Shown: positions 20,591 to 32,800 of the stretch, in pieces | How positions within the stretch are numbered: the stretch's first letter is position 1 | Layout of the letters: each line of letters starts with the position of its first letter | Assembly (NCBI RefSeq): GCF_036785885.1 | Contig: NC_092328.1 | Coordinates: 14,468,111-14,532,110, forward strand | DNA from: Coffea arabica | Lineage: Eukaryota > Streptophyta > Magnoliopsida > Gentianales > Rubiaceae | Direction: 5' to 3' | DNA: 64,000 nucleotides | The notes under the pieces: generated by a model | What the model was told of the DNA's origin: nothing | The model's database searches: none | Seen by the model: only the letters and a program-made list of their open reading frames with translations | Position numbers and translations under genes: made by a program

Positions 20591-22719
20591 TTTTTTTGTG
20601 TAGAATTTTACTTAATCTAGTCAAAATATAAAATTAGATTAAATTAAAAAAAAACCCTAGCATTGGCTTCAGACGGCACCATTCCTTCAATTCACTTTCT
20701 TTCTCAGCCGCACAGACGCACAGACGGCACCATTTCTCATTTCTCCTTGGCTTCACTTCACTTTCTCAGTTCCTCCATTCCTTCAATCTCCAGTTAATCT
20801 ATTTTTTTTTTCTTCATCATCCTTCCACATCCAAATATCCACAACAAGATCAGCACACTATTATTTTTAGACGGGACTCCAAAGCTTTGCATCTTGGTAA
20901 GTTTAATTTTTGCCTTTTCTTGATTTTTGTTTTCTATATTATCTTTAGTGGATTTTTTCGTATTTTCTTCTTTTTTTCCCCCAAATTTTCATCCGTTTAT
21001 GAATCATAAATTATTTGGCAGTCATGTTTGGAGAAGTTATTTTTTGGATGAAGTACCAAATTAATAAAATTAGTCATGTTTGGTTTTTTAATTTTGTATT
21101 TTTCTGGAATTAATATTTGGAATGCCCTTTTTTTGTTCCATTGATATTGTTTGTGACAATAACCGTATGCAACTAATTTGTGATTTATGATTATAGTATG
21201 CAATCGTATGCCCTTTTTTTATTCAATTAATTTCTGTGACCAAAAACTAATTTCTGCTCAAATGTTCAAAGTTCATACGGCTTTTTTTATTTAATCAATA
21301 TTATTTCAACTTGAAGTCAATAATGATATTGACTTGGAAGCATTTAAGCGTAGGCGCCTTTTGGATGGTGATGAAGATAATGATTGGTAATATAACATAT
21401 TAATTAGTAATGTTTAGTAGCAATTGATTTTTTTTGTGTTTGGTTGTATCTTTGTTTTTCAAAATTTTTTGGCTTTTCTTTTTTAGTTTCACCAATTAGA
21501 TTTATATTTTTTGTAATAAACTTTTTAACTTTTTCAGGTTAAATTGATGAAATTGTGAAGGGGGTGCTCATGCCTTGTCATGCCAATGATGGACATTTGT
21601 TATTCAAATTGTATGCCTTGAATATGAGTTGAACTCTTTTATGGACTTTTTTGGAATTGTGAAAGAATGTCAACATTTATTTTAGTTATTTGTGTGTTTT
21701 TGTTTGTGATAATTGATGAATATTTGGGCTATATCTATTTATGTTTGTAATGAATTTATGAAAACTTGCGGTGAATTATGATATTTTAGTTATATTTATC
21801 ATTCCAGGTTTCATGTATAATTTTTAGAAAATTAATTATTATCTCAACTTAAATTTAGTTTTAAGTTATATTGATAAATGTATTTTAGGGACTTAAGTTA
21901 TTAATAACCATGTTAGAATGTACATTAACCGTCAAGTTCCAATGTAGACTGTACAGTGAAGACCTATGAAGTATTTAGCATTAAAGCTGCAAAAAAAAAA
22001 AAAACAGAGAACCGTTGAACCGGTCGGACCGTGAACCGCCTCCTCTCCGGTTCACTGGCCGGTCCGAGTTTAAAAACATTGGTTAAGTAGACAAAATTTA
22101 TGCCTACCGTGATTCTCATTGTCTTGTTCAGTTTCTTATGGCATTGCTGATGAGTTTGAATATATTCAGACCTCCACCCTTAATAGGAAGCTACTGCCTT
22201 CCCTTGATGTTGCTCTCTAAGTACTTGATGTCTGAAGAGAGTTGCTGGCATACATCCACTCCACGCTTTACTGATATGGTTCTCGCTTCCTCTCGTCAGG
22301 CGAGTTCGACATCCCGATTGCCAGCACCTTCCTCTTTAACCTCAACAAATAAGTCAACTATTGAATGCAAGTATTATCATCGCTTAGGTCATACTATTGT
22401 TGAGTGTCACAAACTCTAGTGCAAAAAAGGAAGATCAAGGACAGCGTCTCTAGAATTCTACTCCTCGGCCCTTGCACTGCTGTTGCTACTAATGTCACCA
22501 ACTCACTTCCCGAATATACTGTTGTTTCCAATGCTGGGCATTCATCTCTTGCGACCCTCATGCCATTGTTTTTTTAAGTCTTTGCTTGCACTCCTCAATC
22601 TTCTACTAGTACTTTTTCTGTCACATCAAGTGCCTCTTCATGGTTTATTAATTCAAGTTGTTGTAATAAAACGAAATATAACCCATTATCAGTATATGTA
22701 AAATTTATTTTAAAGGATT

Positions 22720-22880
22720 AATTTTTTTCACACCAATTTTACCGATTTTCAATCAAATCGATGTTTGGTTGAATCTTTGACAGGCGGGTTTTTACACATA
22801 CTCGAACCGAAAATCTGACCAAATCTCGGTTCAATCAATCAAATTGGCTAGCACGGTCTGAGTTTAAAAACATAGCACAC
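22720..22880. mobile_element. Solo terminal fragment of the same hAT family
   Basis: gtctgagtttaaaaacata (near 22857-22875) matches the right end of the element at 20146-22081 (ccgagtttaaaaacattg). The preceding 150 bp has similar cggttcaat/aaccgaaa motifs. No partner end or duplication is visible. Confidence 0.5.
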
Positions 22881-22884
22881 GCAC

Positions 22885-23467
22885 TGTGAAATAACTGATC
22901 ACGTTGAATTGCTAAATTTTCCAATTGTGAGATGCAACTTTTTATTCGAAATGACTGGCAAGACAAATGACGCAAAGTGGACCCCCGATTGTTATTCAAT
23001 CCATGTCAGTACCTATAGCGCCAATAATATTAATATTGCTTGTCCCCACGGGCATCATAGGCTGGATACGTATTTTTCATGACAAGGTCAATTTCGTTGC
23101 AATTGATAAATGGATGTTGCTGCGGTATGTTTACATGTCAAAACAGAGGTGTGGAAAGTTAAGGGAAAAGACATTCAAGCATTTTGGGCCACAAACGGTA
23201 GGGGAAGTGTGTTGGGCGGGCACGTGGAAAGGGCTTTTGTGACGTGCAACCGGAAGATCTATTGGGGGTTGAAGGGGACTCCAGCCGGGCATGTGAAATG
23301 TGGAGGGGCCGAAATTAAGCAATCGGGAAAGTGAGGGTTTGTACGCGAAAGTACGGCATGGAAAAAAGGCGCGAAGCTTACTGGATAAGCTAAAGAGTGT
23401 AGGCGTATTAGAAAGGAAAAAGTGCCAAAACCTGAGCAGGAGGAATAGCAGAAGATAGGGATTTGTT
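22885..23467. other. Region upstream of the plus-strand Ulp1 gene
   Basis: Would hold the promoter. It is more GC-rich than its left neighbour from about 23100. A 74-codon frame at 23110-23334 is open but unrecognised. Confidence 0.4.
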
Positions 23468-26400
23468 ATGGAGCTGGCGGCGGAAATAGATGCTTCGGAT
23501 ATGCAGTGGGACAGTGAAGGAGAAAGCGAAAATGTAGTATCGCCGATGCATGAGAGTGGAACACCTTCGAATTTTAAAAGTTGCAGCAGTGAACGGAAGG
23601 CCATTCGTCGGACGGCGGAAACAATGGTAGTATCGCTGATGCATAAGAGTGGAACACCTTCGAATTATAAAAGTTGCAGCAGTGAAAGGAAGGCCATTCG
23701 TCGGACGGCGGAAACAATGGTAAGCCACTCAACTCATTCCGTGAAGAATATGGTGGATTGGATCTCGGATGAGCAGCGGCAGGCTGTAAGAGAGTTTGGA
23801 TTCGGGTCAATTTTGAATGTGAAGGGAGTAGAGGTTGACGAAGAGATGTTGAAGTGGCTGGTGGATAACTTTGATGTAGATCAGAGGACACTGAACGTTC
23901 ATGGGTACTGTCTACAGGTGACAGCCGAGGATGTGGAATGTGTACTTGGTTTGAGCAGCCGTGGGAAAGATATTGAAAGCGAAAAGCGAAGGCAAGAGAT
24001 GGATACAGAGTTGGAAAGAGAATTGAATATCAGAATAAATAGCGGTGAAATTGTAGTGGAGGAATTGAGGCACAGTATATGTAGTTTGCATAACGAAGGC
24101 TTAGAATTCAAAGTGAAGTTCGTATTGTTTGTTGTTGGTAGGTTGTTAGCACCAAGTTTGGATCACACAGTGAGCCGGTCTCTGGTGGCTGTAGTGGCTA
24201 CAGAGGAGAATATGGAAAATTTGAACTGGTCGAAATTCATACTTGACAATTTGGTGAAGAGCATCCGTGATAGAGACGGCAACGGAATAGCAGGATGTGC
24301 ACTTTTCTTGATGGTATAAGAAAGACGCACCATTTTGTATTAGAGATAGGAATTGCTGGAATAATGAAATTAAACTTTGATAGAAAAGACCCGTAAATGA
24401 TGGTAGGCGTTTTTGTCCGTGCAGATTTACTATCTGGAACGATTCTATATCGAGGGTGAGGACGAGTTTCGCAAGTTCCAGCTGAGAGGGCCGAGGCTAA
24501 GATTTTGGGGAAGGTACGAGATTAATGAAAGCGTGCGAATATTGAGGAGGAATCACATATTTGAGGGGGAACAGGTAATGTAAAATCCTTTCGTGTGAAT
24601 TGTTGTTGAAATTGCAATCTGCATTTTGTGACGTTACTAGTAGTACAAAACTGAAGGGTTGTAGTGACAGGGCAATGTGCAGTTTTATAATAACATAAGC
24701 TGTAGAGAAGACATTGATAGAAGACTGATTGAAATTGAATGTGGTAATAAAGATGTGAAGGATAGTATTGGTAGAATGGAAGCAATGATTGAATGTCGTT
24801 TTGAAAGGCTGAGGAGCATGTATGAAAGTGGAAGGGTGTGCAAAACAAACCGGGCACTTGGTGTGGAGGGTGGGCAGAAGGACGATTGGCGCGGTAATGT
24901 TAGAAGAGGGAGTGAGTTACATAAATTTAGTCCTACAACGCCAGATGTTAGGTCCAAAAGCAGGAGTGAAAATGATAGAGTCACTACGAATAGTACTGTA
25001 ATTGGTGAAAAGAGTGCATCGAAAATTACAAAGTGGAGGAGTAGAAAGAGACTAAGGATGGACAATACGGAGAAGCCTGTGGGGGAAGACAAACAAAACA
25101 GAAGGCAAGGTAAAAGAATAAAGGTATGCATCGGTTTGTGCCAAGGTATTTCTAGCATTAGAAAAGTAAAGTATAAATTGTAGTTTTATGTACAGATGGA
25201 TAGCAGTGTGATGAACAAGTGTCAAACGAAGATCGTTGCTTTATTGGCAAAGGTGAGTATTCCAACGTTCCAGAATTACTAAAGTATGGGAAATTATAGA
25301 CAATGAAAGATGACATATTTTTGTGGTAGCAGGAAACGAGGCTGGCATCTATCGGGAAAAAATTGAGTGAGGGACGAGCAAAAATACTGAAGTTCTTGTT
25401 TGACACTCAGCTGTCGCAAGGGTATGTACTGGATCATGGATTTGTTAAATCAACAGTTCTATTTTGTTTTATCCTTTATTTGAAATTGCAACGGGAAAGG
25501 GGACAGAAAAGTATTTGCAATTATAAGGTTGACTAAATATGTAGTATGATTATCCCCATAGGGGAGAGGGCATAGGAACGAAAATCTTCGAAGCAGTTAA
25601 AATTGGTTTACAAGTGACCATAAAACTTACAATTTGTGTGCTGTCAATCATGCCACCTTATATAAAAAGCAAGGGTAGGTAACATGGTTGCATGTAGAAT
25701 AAAAGGTGAGTATTCCAGAAGTTTGAGAATGGAAGTACAATGATAACTCAATGACCCTTATGGTGAGTACATAACCGCCTTAGGCTAACTCAATGACCCT
25801 AAGGACCGATTGAGTCATTGAAACCGTGATTGCTGGTTGTATTAGTGAGGAAGACCGAACCTACTCTGGCCGTTTTAACTCGAGTCATTGAAAATGATGA
25901 TATCAAGTTTGTAGATTATGAAACCGTAATACACATAGGGAAAAGATTAATGCACGTTGTTGTAATGACAGGGAAGTACTGGTGTCAATTAAGGGGCAGA
26001 CAGCAAGTCGGGATGCAATGGGGTCGTTGCTTCCTGAAAAACCCATGGCATGTGATGTGAGTAAATCGAGGGATTGAAATTGGGTGGTGTTGTGTGGACT
26101 GTTTCACGGAGGACGAAGTGATGTGACTTGAGTTTGGTGCAGATAATCAATTGCTATTGTGCGATGAAAACAACAAGGCAGCAAAGGCGTCCTGACGATC
26201 AGTCAATGCGATGGTGGTTCATGCCAACTTGGTTTCAGGTACAAGTGTTCGGCCAAAGTTGGTGGCTTGTGAGTACGTACATTCATATTAAAATGTCATA
26301 TTTTACTGTCGTGTTGTAGCAAGAGATTTTGGAGTTCAACAAATCAGCAGACGAGCTGTACTGTACATATCTACAGGAATGTAAAGTAGGAGGTAATATA

Positions 26401-27250
26401 AAAAAGTGTGAGAAGGTACGAGCAGCTGCCCTGTTATGTAGCATAATGGAATAGATACAGATTGCCATGATGATGACTAACTAACCGCTGCTATGCTTCA
26501 GATATTCGTGCCAATGTGGCACGATGAGCATTGGTATATGTGTGTGGTGGACATGGGAAGCGAAGAAGTATTAATTTATGATTCAATGAGAGGAGACGAG
26601 CAAACGGAAATGAATAGGCGCAGCTCCGTGGAGACAGTGGTAAACTAAGTTGGTTTGTCAAACATTTCATGAACACGACCATCACCTTTACAATTGGTGG
26701 CAGTAAACTTAAAATTGCATATGTTTTTCTTGTTTGGCCGTCAGATTGAAAGGTTGGAAGCAGCGCTGACTTATGGTTTGGAGGGGCAGTATTCGTCATG
26801 CCTTTGGCTGTACAAAATAAAAGCTGCAGCCACATGTCCACAGCAACGGAATGCGTAAGTTGCATGTGCATAGGTTTGGATGTTTTTTCCATAGTTCAGC
26901 AACCGTCACTGTCTAAATATGTGGTTATGGTTTGTAATGCAGGTGGGATTGTGGGTTATTCATGCTGAAGTACATGGATATGTTATCAAGTGGAATTGGA
27001 AGCTGGAAATGGAATCAGGTAAGGAAAAAGGAATGGCGTCGTATGCTGTAACAGTAAGTGTGTATGCTTGCATTGGTTGCGAACGATGGAGATAGTAACA
27101 AATTTATGGGTGCAGTACAATTCGGAGCAGGAGCGGCGCAAAGTAGCACTGTCTTTGGTTCTGGATGATGCCAACGTTGTCCGTCATCAAATTATGCGGA
27201 AAGCGAACACGCACAGGAGGTTGGAGATGAATAAAGTTGAGGTTCAATGA
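23468..27250 (+). CDS. Ulp1-type (C48) cysteine protease, 13 exons, 854 aa (Ulp1-A)
   Basis: Ulp1 proteases cleave SUMO-like modifiers; related genes are common in plant Mutator-like elements. Hand-spliced exons: 23468-24313, 24425-24574, 24671-25123, 25196-25252, 25333-25421, 25562-25674, 25846-26051, 26143-26238, 26320-26415, 26502-26639, 26745-26854, 26943-27018, 27116-27250. All have GT-AG borders and compatible phases; only the 26051 donor has an alternative (26056). Residues 1-300 are an N-terminal region that includes WISDEQRQAVREFGFGSIL and HGYCLQVTAEDVECVLGL, typical of these plant proteins. The middle is basic with a nuclear-signal-like KWRSRKRLRM. The C-terminal protease keeps the tetrad H712 (EHW), D729 (IYDSM), Q782 and C788 (QQRNAWDCG). 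It converges on the minus-strand Ulp1-FCP1 gene. No inactivating change was found; expression is unknown. Confidence 0.85.
23534..23719 (+). repeat. 93-bp in-frame tandem duplication in exon 1 of Ulp1-A
   Basis: Two units (23534-23626 and 23627-23719) encode a 31-residue repeat containing SGTPSN, KSCSSERKAIRRTAETM. They differ by only a few bases, so the duplication is recent and frame-preserving. Confidence 0.95.
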
Positions 27251-27850
27251 AGGTGGCAAGATAGAGAGACAAAGTAGCGGCATTTTGTGGAAAGGGCCAT
27301 GTTTTAGGCGGTGTCATAGTCGGATGGACGTCGTCGTAGCCTAAAATGTAGAAGACGGAGACAGAGAGTCCAAAAGCTGCCATAGTAAGGCAAGCGGTTG
27401 GTGTGTATCTATGAGTTTCATTAGAGGAAGGGAAAGCAAAGTTCAACCGAGCAAACTCGCTGTCTATTGGTGCGGGGAGACGTTGCCATGGGGATAACGA
27501 GTACCACAATCTTCATGTGGTCGAGAGTTAAGAGAAGATTTGTGGTTGGTTATGAGTAGCGTACAGTGATCCATGGTATGCAGTCATTAGAAATAAATGA
27601 AAAAAGATTGAAAAATTTTATTTGTGGTAATTAAATTTATGTATCGCGAGAGTTTATGAATTAGGTGTCTTGACGTATCCGAAACAATTTGTCTTAACAC
27701 GGAGTTTTAACCTGCAATAGGTTAGTTTCTTGCTTTGCATTCTATGCTAACGGGTAAATGGCACTCAAGTATAATATCGATCCGATTTTATCGAACAAAT
27801 AAAGTGGCCATACATAGCTGGTGTTTTATTGCAAACCGTGTTCAATTAAA
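27251..27850. other. 3' flank of Ulp1-A, no gene seen
   Basis: Probably 3' UTR and spacer. Minus-strand ORFs overlapping the gene end are shadows. Confidence 0.5.
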
Positions 27851-28790
27851 TTTTATCCGATAAGTGAATTAGTAAGTATGGGATATTGGTACTCTGTGTC
27901 ATAGTGGAGGAAATCGATAAAGAGCCGGTGTTTTATTGGAAAAGGGGTTTTACTAGAGAACTGATTGATAAATAAATGTATTAATGGAAAAATGGGTGCC
28001 TTGTTCTTATAATGGAGGAAGGTCATAAAGAGCTGGTCTTTTATGGGAAAGTGATACATTACGGAAGTGTCCGCTATTTGGTTTATGAAATTATCCCAAA
28101 AATATTACAATTAATTTATTTATTTATATAAAAAATTATAATATATATTTTAGTATAATTTACTGATTGATTTTAATTTTATTGGATAAAAAAATTGTTT
28201 TATGGAAAAGGGTACTCTGTTGTTATATTGGAGAAAAGCCATAAAAAGCTGGGGTTTTATTGCAAAACGTGTTAGCATATATTTTATCCGATAAATGAAT
28301 CTACTAATGGAAAAATGGGTGCATTGTTCTTATAATGGAGGAAGGTCATAAAGAGCTGGTCTTTTATGGGAAAGTGATACATTACGGAAGTGTCCGCTAT
28401 TTGGTTTATGAAATTATCCCAAAAATATTAGAATTAATTTATTTATTTATATAAAAAATTATAATATATATTTTAGTATAATTTACTGATTGATTTTAAT
28501 TTTATTGGAAAAAAAATTGTTTTATGGAAAAGGGTACTCTGTTGTTATATTGGAGAAAAGCCATAACAAGCTGGGGTTTTATTGCAAAACGAGTTATCAT
28601 ATATTTTATCCGATAAATGAATCTATTAATGGAAAAATGGGTGCATTGTTAGATTAATGGAGGAAGGTAATAAAGAGCTGGTCTTTTATGGGAAAGTGAT
28701 ACATTACGGAAGTGACCGCTATTTGGTTTATGAAATTATCCCAAAAAATTTAGAATTAGTTTATTTATTTATATAAAAATTTATAATATA
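27850..28790 (+). repeat. Array of ~107-bp units, arranged in ~320-bp higher-order repeats
   Basis: The core ataatggaggaaggtcataa then agagctggtcttttatggg recurs. A ~320-bp block starting near 28005, 28329 and 28650 is repeated about 2.4 times with few differences. The unit is shared with arrays at 34.4, 37.6, 43.4, 45.6 and 57.0 kb. Confidence 0.9.
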
Positions 28791-29843
28791 TTTTTATTTA
28801 ATACACTGTGTAATTGTACTAATATTTTTTATAATTATAGAGAATATTATATATTAATAAGTATAATTTTTAGTATATATTACTATATTTGTAATAACAA
28901 ATATAATTATATAATATATTATTACTACATACACGTATATATTATAAATATATCGACATATATATTTGCATGATGGGAAACATCTGTGCCTGCGTCATGT
29001 GCATCCCTTCAATAACATATTCCAATTTGTACAACGAATGCATCAATACAGGCCCAGAAATGTATTGTAAGTTCTCCAAGCCTGTCAGCAGCATAGACAT
29101 CCCCATTCAAAAGTGAGGCAATCTTAAGCTCCTAGTCCAGCAGCTAATTTTCCCTATCGAATGACATATTCAACCAGGGGTTAGCTAAAGGAATACATTA
29201 CTCATACAGACTTCGTGTTGGGTTTGAAGATTCCATTGCTGGACTTTATTTTGGTACAGACGCAAAGCAAGGAGCCTAGCTCAATTAATGTCAACCATTG
29301 CTCCCTGACCAACTGTTAGTATTGCACGTATCCGAGAGGTTAACCAGACGGGCAGATTTAGTGAGTGACATTTAGATCCTTAATGTTTAGACGATAAGTT
29401 GCCAACAAACAATTAGAATGAAAACAGGCTAAACTTACTACATGCCAATTTGGTCTGAAGTATATGGTTGACGCATCCTGCATTTGACAGCAATTAAAGG
29501 CATTATCTGATCATTTTTCCTCATGTGCATTCGGGAACCTGCATACAACATACGTCATTCCCAACTTCGACATTTTTAGAATTTGCATAAAAAAACTCAG
29601 CGATGGCCGTTTGCAAACAAAAACAGAAGGGAAGAAAGTAGTACCAACATATATGAATTAGACAGACCCAGTGTCTGACTAAAGCACAAAAGTTTTTAAC
29701 CTGTGTGTCCCATCAGAAGATAGGTTCTCTCCTTCCAATGGTTTGGAGAAGCTTCTGTACAGTGAACGGCCCATAAACTGATCTTCCTCATGCTTTCAAA
29801 TTTTCCTTTTTTTCTTGGTCTGTGCATATGATCAGACGCAATT
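28791..29843. other. AT-rich tract and 3' flank of the Ulp1-FCP1 gene
   Basis: 28791-28960 is nearly pure AT. From 28980 the composition returns to normal, possibly the 3' UTR or extra exons of the minus-strand gene. A ~35-codon minus frame near 29040-29140 (LLNGDVYAADRLGELTIHFW) is open but unrecognised. Confidence 0.4.
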
Positions 29844-32800
29844 TTAGCTATCAAAAAAACGAAATGAACTATTGTCAACATAGTCCTGAACATGAATGCA
29901 TCTAAATACCTCCGGAGGATATATGTTTGGGGCTTCCCGTTTGCGCGTCACTTGCTTTGCTGTGTTCTGTAGTCCAAGCTTGCTGACAACATTAACATAA
30001 AAGTTCCAATCCACACTGCCTTCTGTTACGGGTGATTGTCCAAAACGGTTTTGCTTAATGAAATCTTGTACATTATCAGCACGGGCCAATTTCTTCAGGT
30101 GTCCTACAAAATCTCCTTCAGGATCTGCAAATAAGTTTTGTGTCAGGCCAATCTTTGAACGGATGATCTTCCGTAGCAAAAGCCACATTTCAAAGCCAAA
30201 AAGACCAGGTCTTACCCAAATAATTGTCTTCTACAGTGTAACATGTATAAGAGGTGGGGAAGATGGCATTGTACGGCTGAAGAACGAGTAATATGGAAAC
30301 AGTTAGGCCTGATCATGTTGTTTGTGCATACTGGAACATATACAACATAACGATCAGTTCCCGTATGGTGCACTTACAGAATTAAGGACGGATTTATACG
30401 GAGAATCATCGACTAATATCGTGTTAGAGCTGTTGTACGACTTATATTCTCCCCACACACGTTCTAGGTCCTTAAACATCACCGTTTTGTCTGGATTTTC
30501 CCTAAGCCTGGTTTGTGTCATAGTGCACCGCGACTGATCCTGCACAATATTGATTGTTTCCGACTTTGATTTATCAGAAGTCTTACACACGGACTGACTA
30601 CACACAATCGAAGTAATTTGTGAATGACATCTCACCCAAACAAATAACAGTCTCTGCTCCAAACGTTCATTCATTTTTTTGGATAGACTGTCCAACACTG
30701 GTTGAATGTTGTGGCTGCAGAAAATACAACTGTCTTGAATTAAGGGAACAACAGAAAAACTTGTGGACGTTCTAGTTAATCAAGTAATTGAAATATAGGT
30801 TGGCGGATACCTTAGCTTTGATGACCAAACAGCCACCTCAAAATATGACAGACAGACCTGCAAAAATTCACAGCAATGTGGTCTGAAGTTAAAGTCCCGA
30901 TTTCTGGTCATCCTTGTAAATGCACTGCCCAGAAGCACTCCATTCAAATCAAGAATAAGAAGCTTCTTCTTTGAATCATTGCTGGACGCAAGTTCTGGCG
31001 GGTTTTTTTTCACCCTTGTACCTTCGGCTGGGGAAAAATTGAAGGCATACAGCATTTCAGCACATGCATTATTTTGTGAGATCAAATTTGAATGTCATAA
31101 TGAGAAATCAAACAAGAGGAATTGGAAAGTGTAAAGCAAAGTTCTGGGGCCGAGGATTTATTACAATGTTGTCACAAGGAGATGCATCGGAACAGAGGTA
31201 CATACACTTTTTATGGTTTCCTTTATAGAATGATTAATTTCGTACCAATAATTTGCTACAGCCCTAAAGAATTTAAAATTTAATATTGCCTTCATATGCA
31301 ACGAACCAATTACAGTAAAGGCGAGACATAATGTACCGTTCCCTGTTTCCTGATGGCCCACATCCTTGGTAGCATCATCTTGCAAATCTCCTCTGGTTAC
31401 AGCCTCATGTGCCTGTTTATTTTCTATCAGGAAAGCAGCATAAGCGAACGGGTCCGCAAGTTTACCCAAAGCGATCTCCCAGGCAATAAATTTTCTAGCA
31501 ATGACAACATCAAGCTGTACATACATTCAGAAACAATGTCAGACGCAATAGAGTCAGCTTGCCACAAGGGGTTGTCAATGTGTGCACTTACAAATTCTGG
31601 CCGACACCCCTTTGCCCAACATTGCGCAAACTTCAAAGTGAAAACCCCGCAACTCGCCCCGTCTGTCTGTTTTAGTTTGTGTTTTACAAGAATAAATGTC
31701 CAGGGTTGATTTTGGTGGAAAATTTCCATCAAAATCCATTCCTAAAAAAGGAAATAAATACGGCAGGTTTCGAATGTTAGAAAAATGTTGCCTTCTTCGG
31801 AAACGAAGCTAAGGTACGCTTTTGGAGTATACTCACCACAGATTGCATCAAACCTTGGTACATGGTTTTGTAATTGTCCATAGAATCAACAATGTACACC
31901 TGTTTGTCCTTGACATGTGCAATCATGAGCAACCAATGATTTGAATAAATGATTGGGAAAAAAATCTGCAATCGCATACAACAAGCAATGTTACCAAAAT
32001 GTGTTAAAAGCTAAGGCATGTTAGGCTAAATCCAATTCCACTAACATGCAGCTGCTACTCATATTGTATAAGAATGTTAAGGCGAGAATGATAGCTAATG
32101 TTTACCTTTTCAGGATTTGACTGATAGTCGTCATTGCTTTGATCAACGAATGTCTTTTTGGTTGCGGGAGATATGCATGGATAGTCTAAGACGCATTTAA
32201 GCTACAACCAAGTGATTGAGAAGCAAGTATTAGGTCCACATTTTGCAAGGCACAACAGCACATACAATAATTTTCGTTACGTACCCAAAACATAGGATTG
32301 AAGAAAACGAATTGCTTATATTCTTTCTGGAGTAAGTGAAGGTACTGGGTCACAACCTTCAGAGAATGGAACAAATTCAAACATTCAACATCGAGTGGAC
32401 AATTTTTAGCGAGATTAGTGAACAAGGTAGGCCTGTGCAATCGCATAAAAAACTTACTTTGTCACTGATTAGTGTGTCCTGAAGCATCACTTCCTCCAGT
32501 TCTTCTCTTGTAATATCAAAGAGATGCTGCCTATCTAGTGTACTCACACAGCTGTGAACAATGATTGAGATGATTACAATAATCAGATGAAAGCGAGATC
32601 AGTGTTAGCCAAAGAAAATACCGATACTTTAACATACATCTGCGGGACGACTTCTCTGACATGAAAGCGTACGGCTTCTTTCAATTCATCAGGTGCTACG
32701 CCGGAAGCTTGTGGTAGACACTGGACAATAAAGGTATTAGCATATATAAAGGGGATTACAGGAGAGCGCAAGAGCATGTCTTACATCTCGTATAAATGGC

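Larger units (their letters stand above)
20146..22081. mobile_element. hAT element with 8-bp target duplication, nested in copia gag
   Basis: Ends CAATGTTTT and AAAACATTG, flanked by identical GTTAAGTA (20138-20145 and 22082-22089). Both ends are rich in ccggtc/accgg motifs. The interior is AT-rich and non-coding, with a TC-rich leader (20690-20870) suggesting a deleted transposase gene. Confidence 0.92.
19715..22700 (+). pseudogene. Degenerate copia gag and start of pol, interrupted by a hAT element
   Basis: ATG at 19715 opens MVQADVSQSIHIILDGTNYF, then WVQAFLNFL, the plant copia Gag pattern. Further pieces read VWDFIADHYIATDLSR and QQPVQFIQGF (before 20138). After the hAT insertion the frame resumes (FLMAL...) and reaches a damaged zinc knuckle at about 22360-22412 (IECKYYHRLGHTIVECH, second Cys replaced by Tyr). 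A degraded protease motif (SSWFINSSCC, Asp to Asn) lies near 22640. Several frameshifts and stops are present. It belongs to the LTR at 17318. Confidence 0.8.

Noticed and set aside
23131..23891. Minus-strand ORFs of 105-157 aa over the Ulp1-A start
   Set aside because: Antisense to exon 1 and its duplication; no family and no splice context.
24685..25158. 157-aa minus-strand ORF
   Set aside because: Exact shadow of exon 3 of the Ulp1-A gene.
26491..26892. 133-aa minus-strand ORF
   Set aside because: Antisense to the catalytic exons of Ulp1-A.
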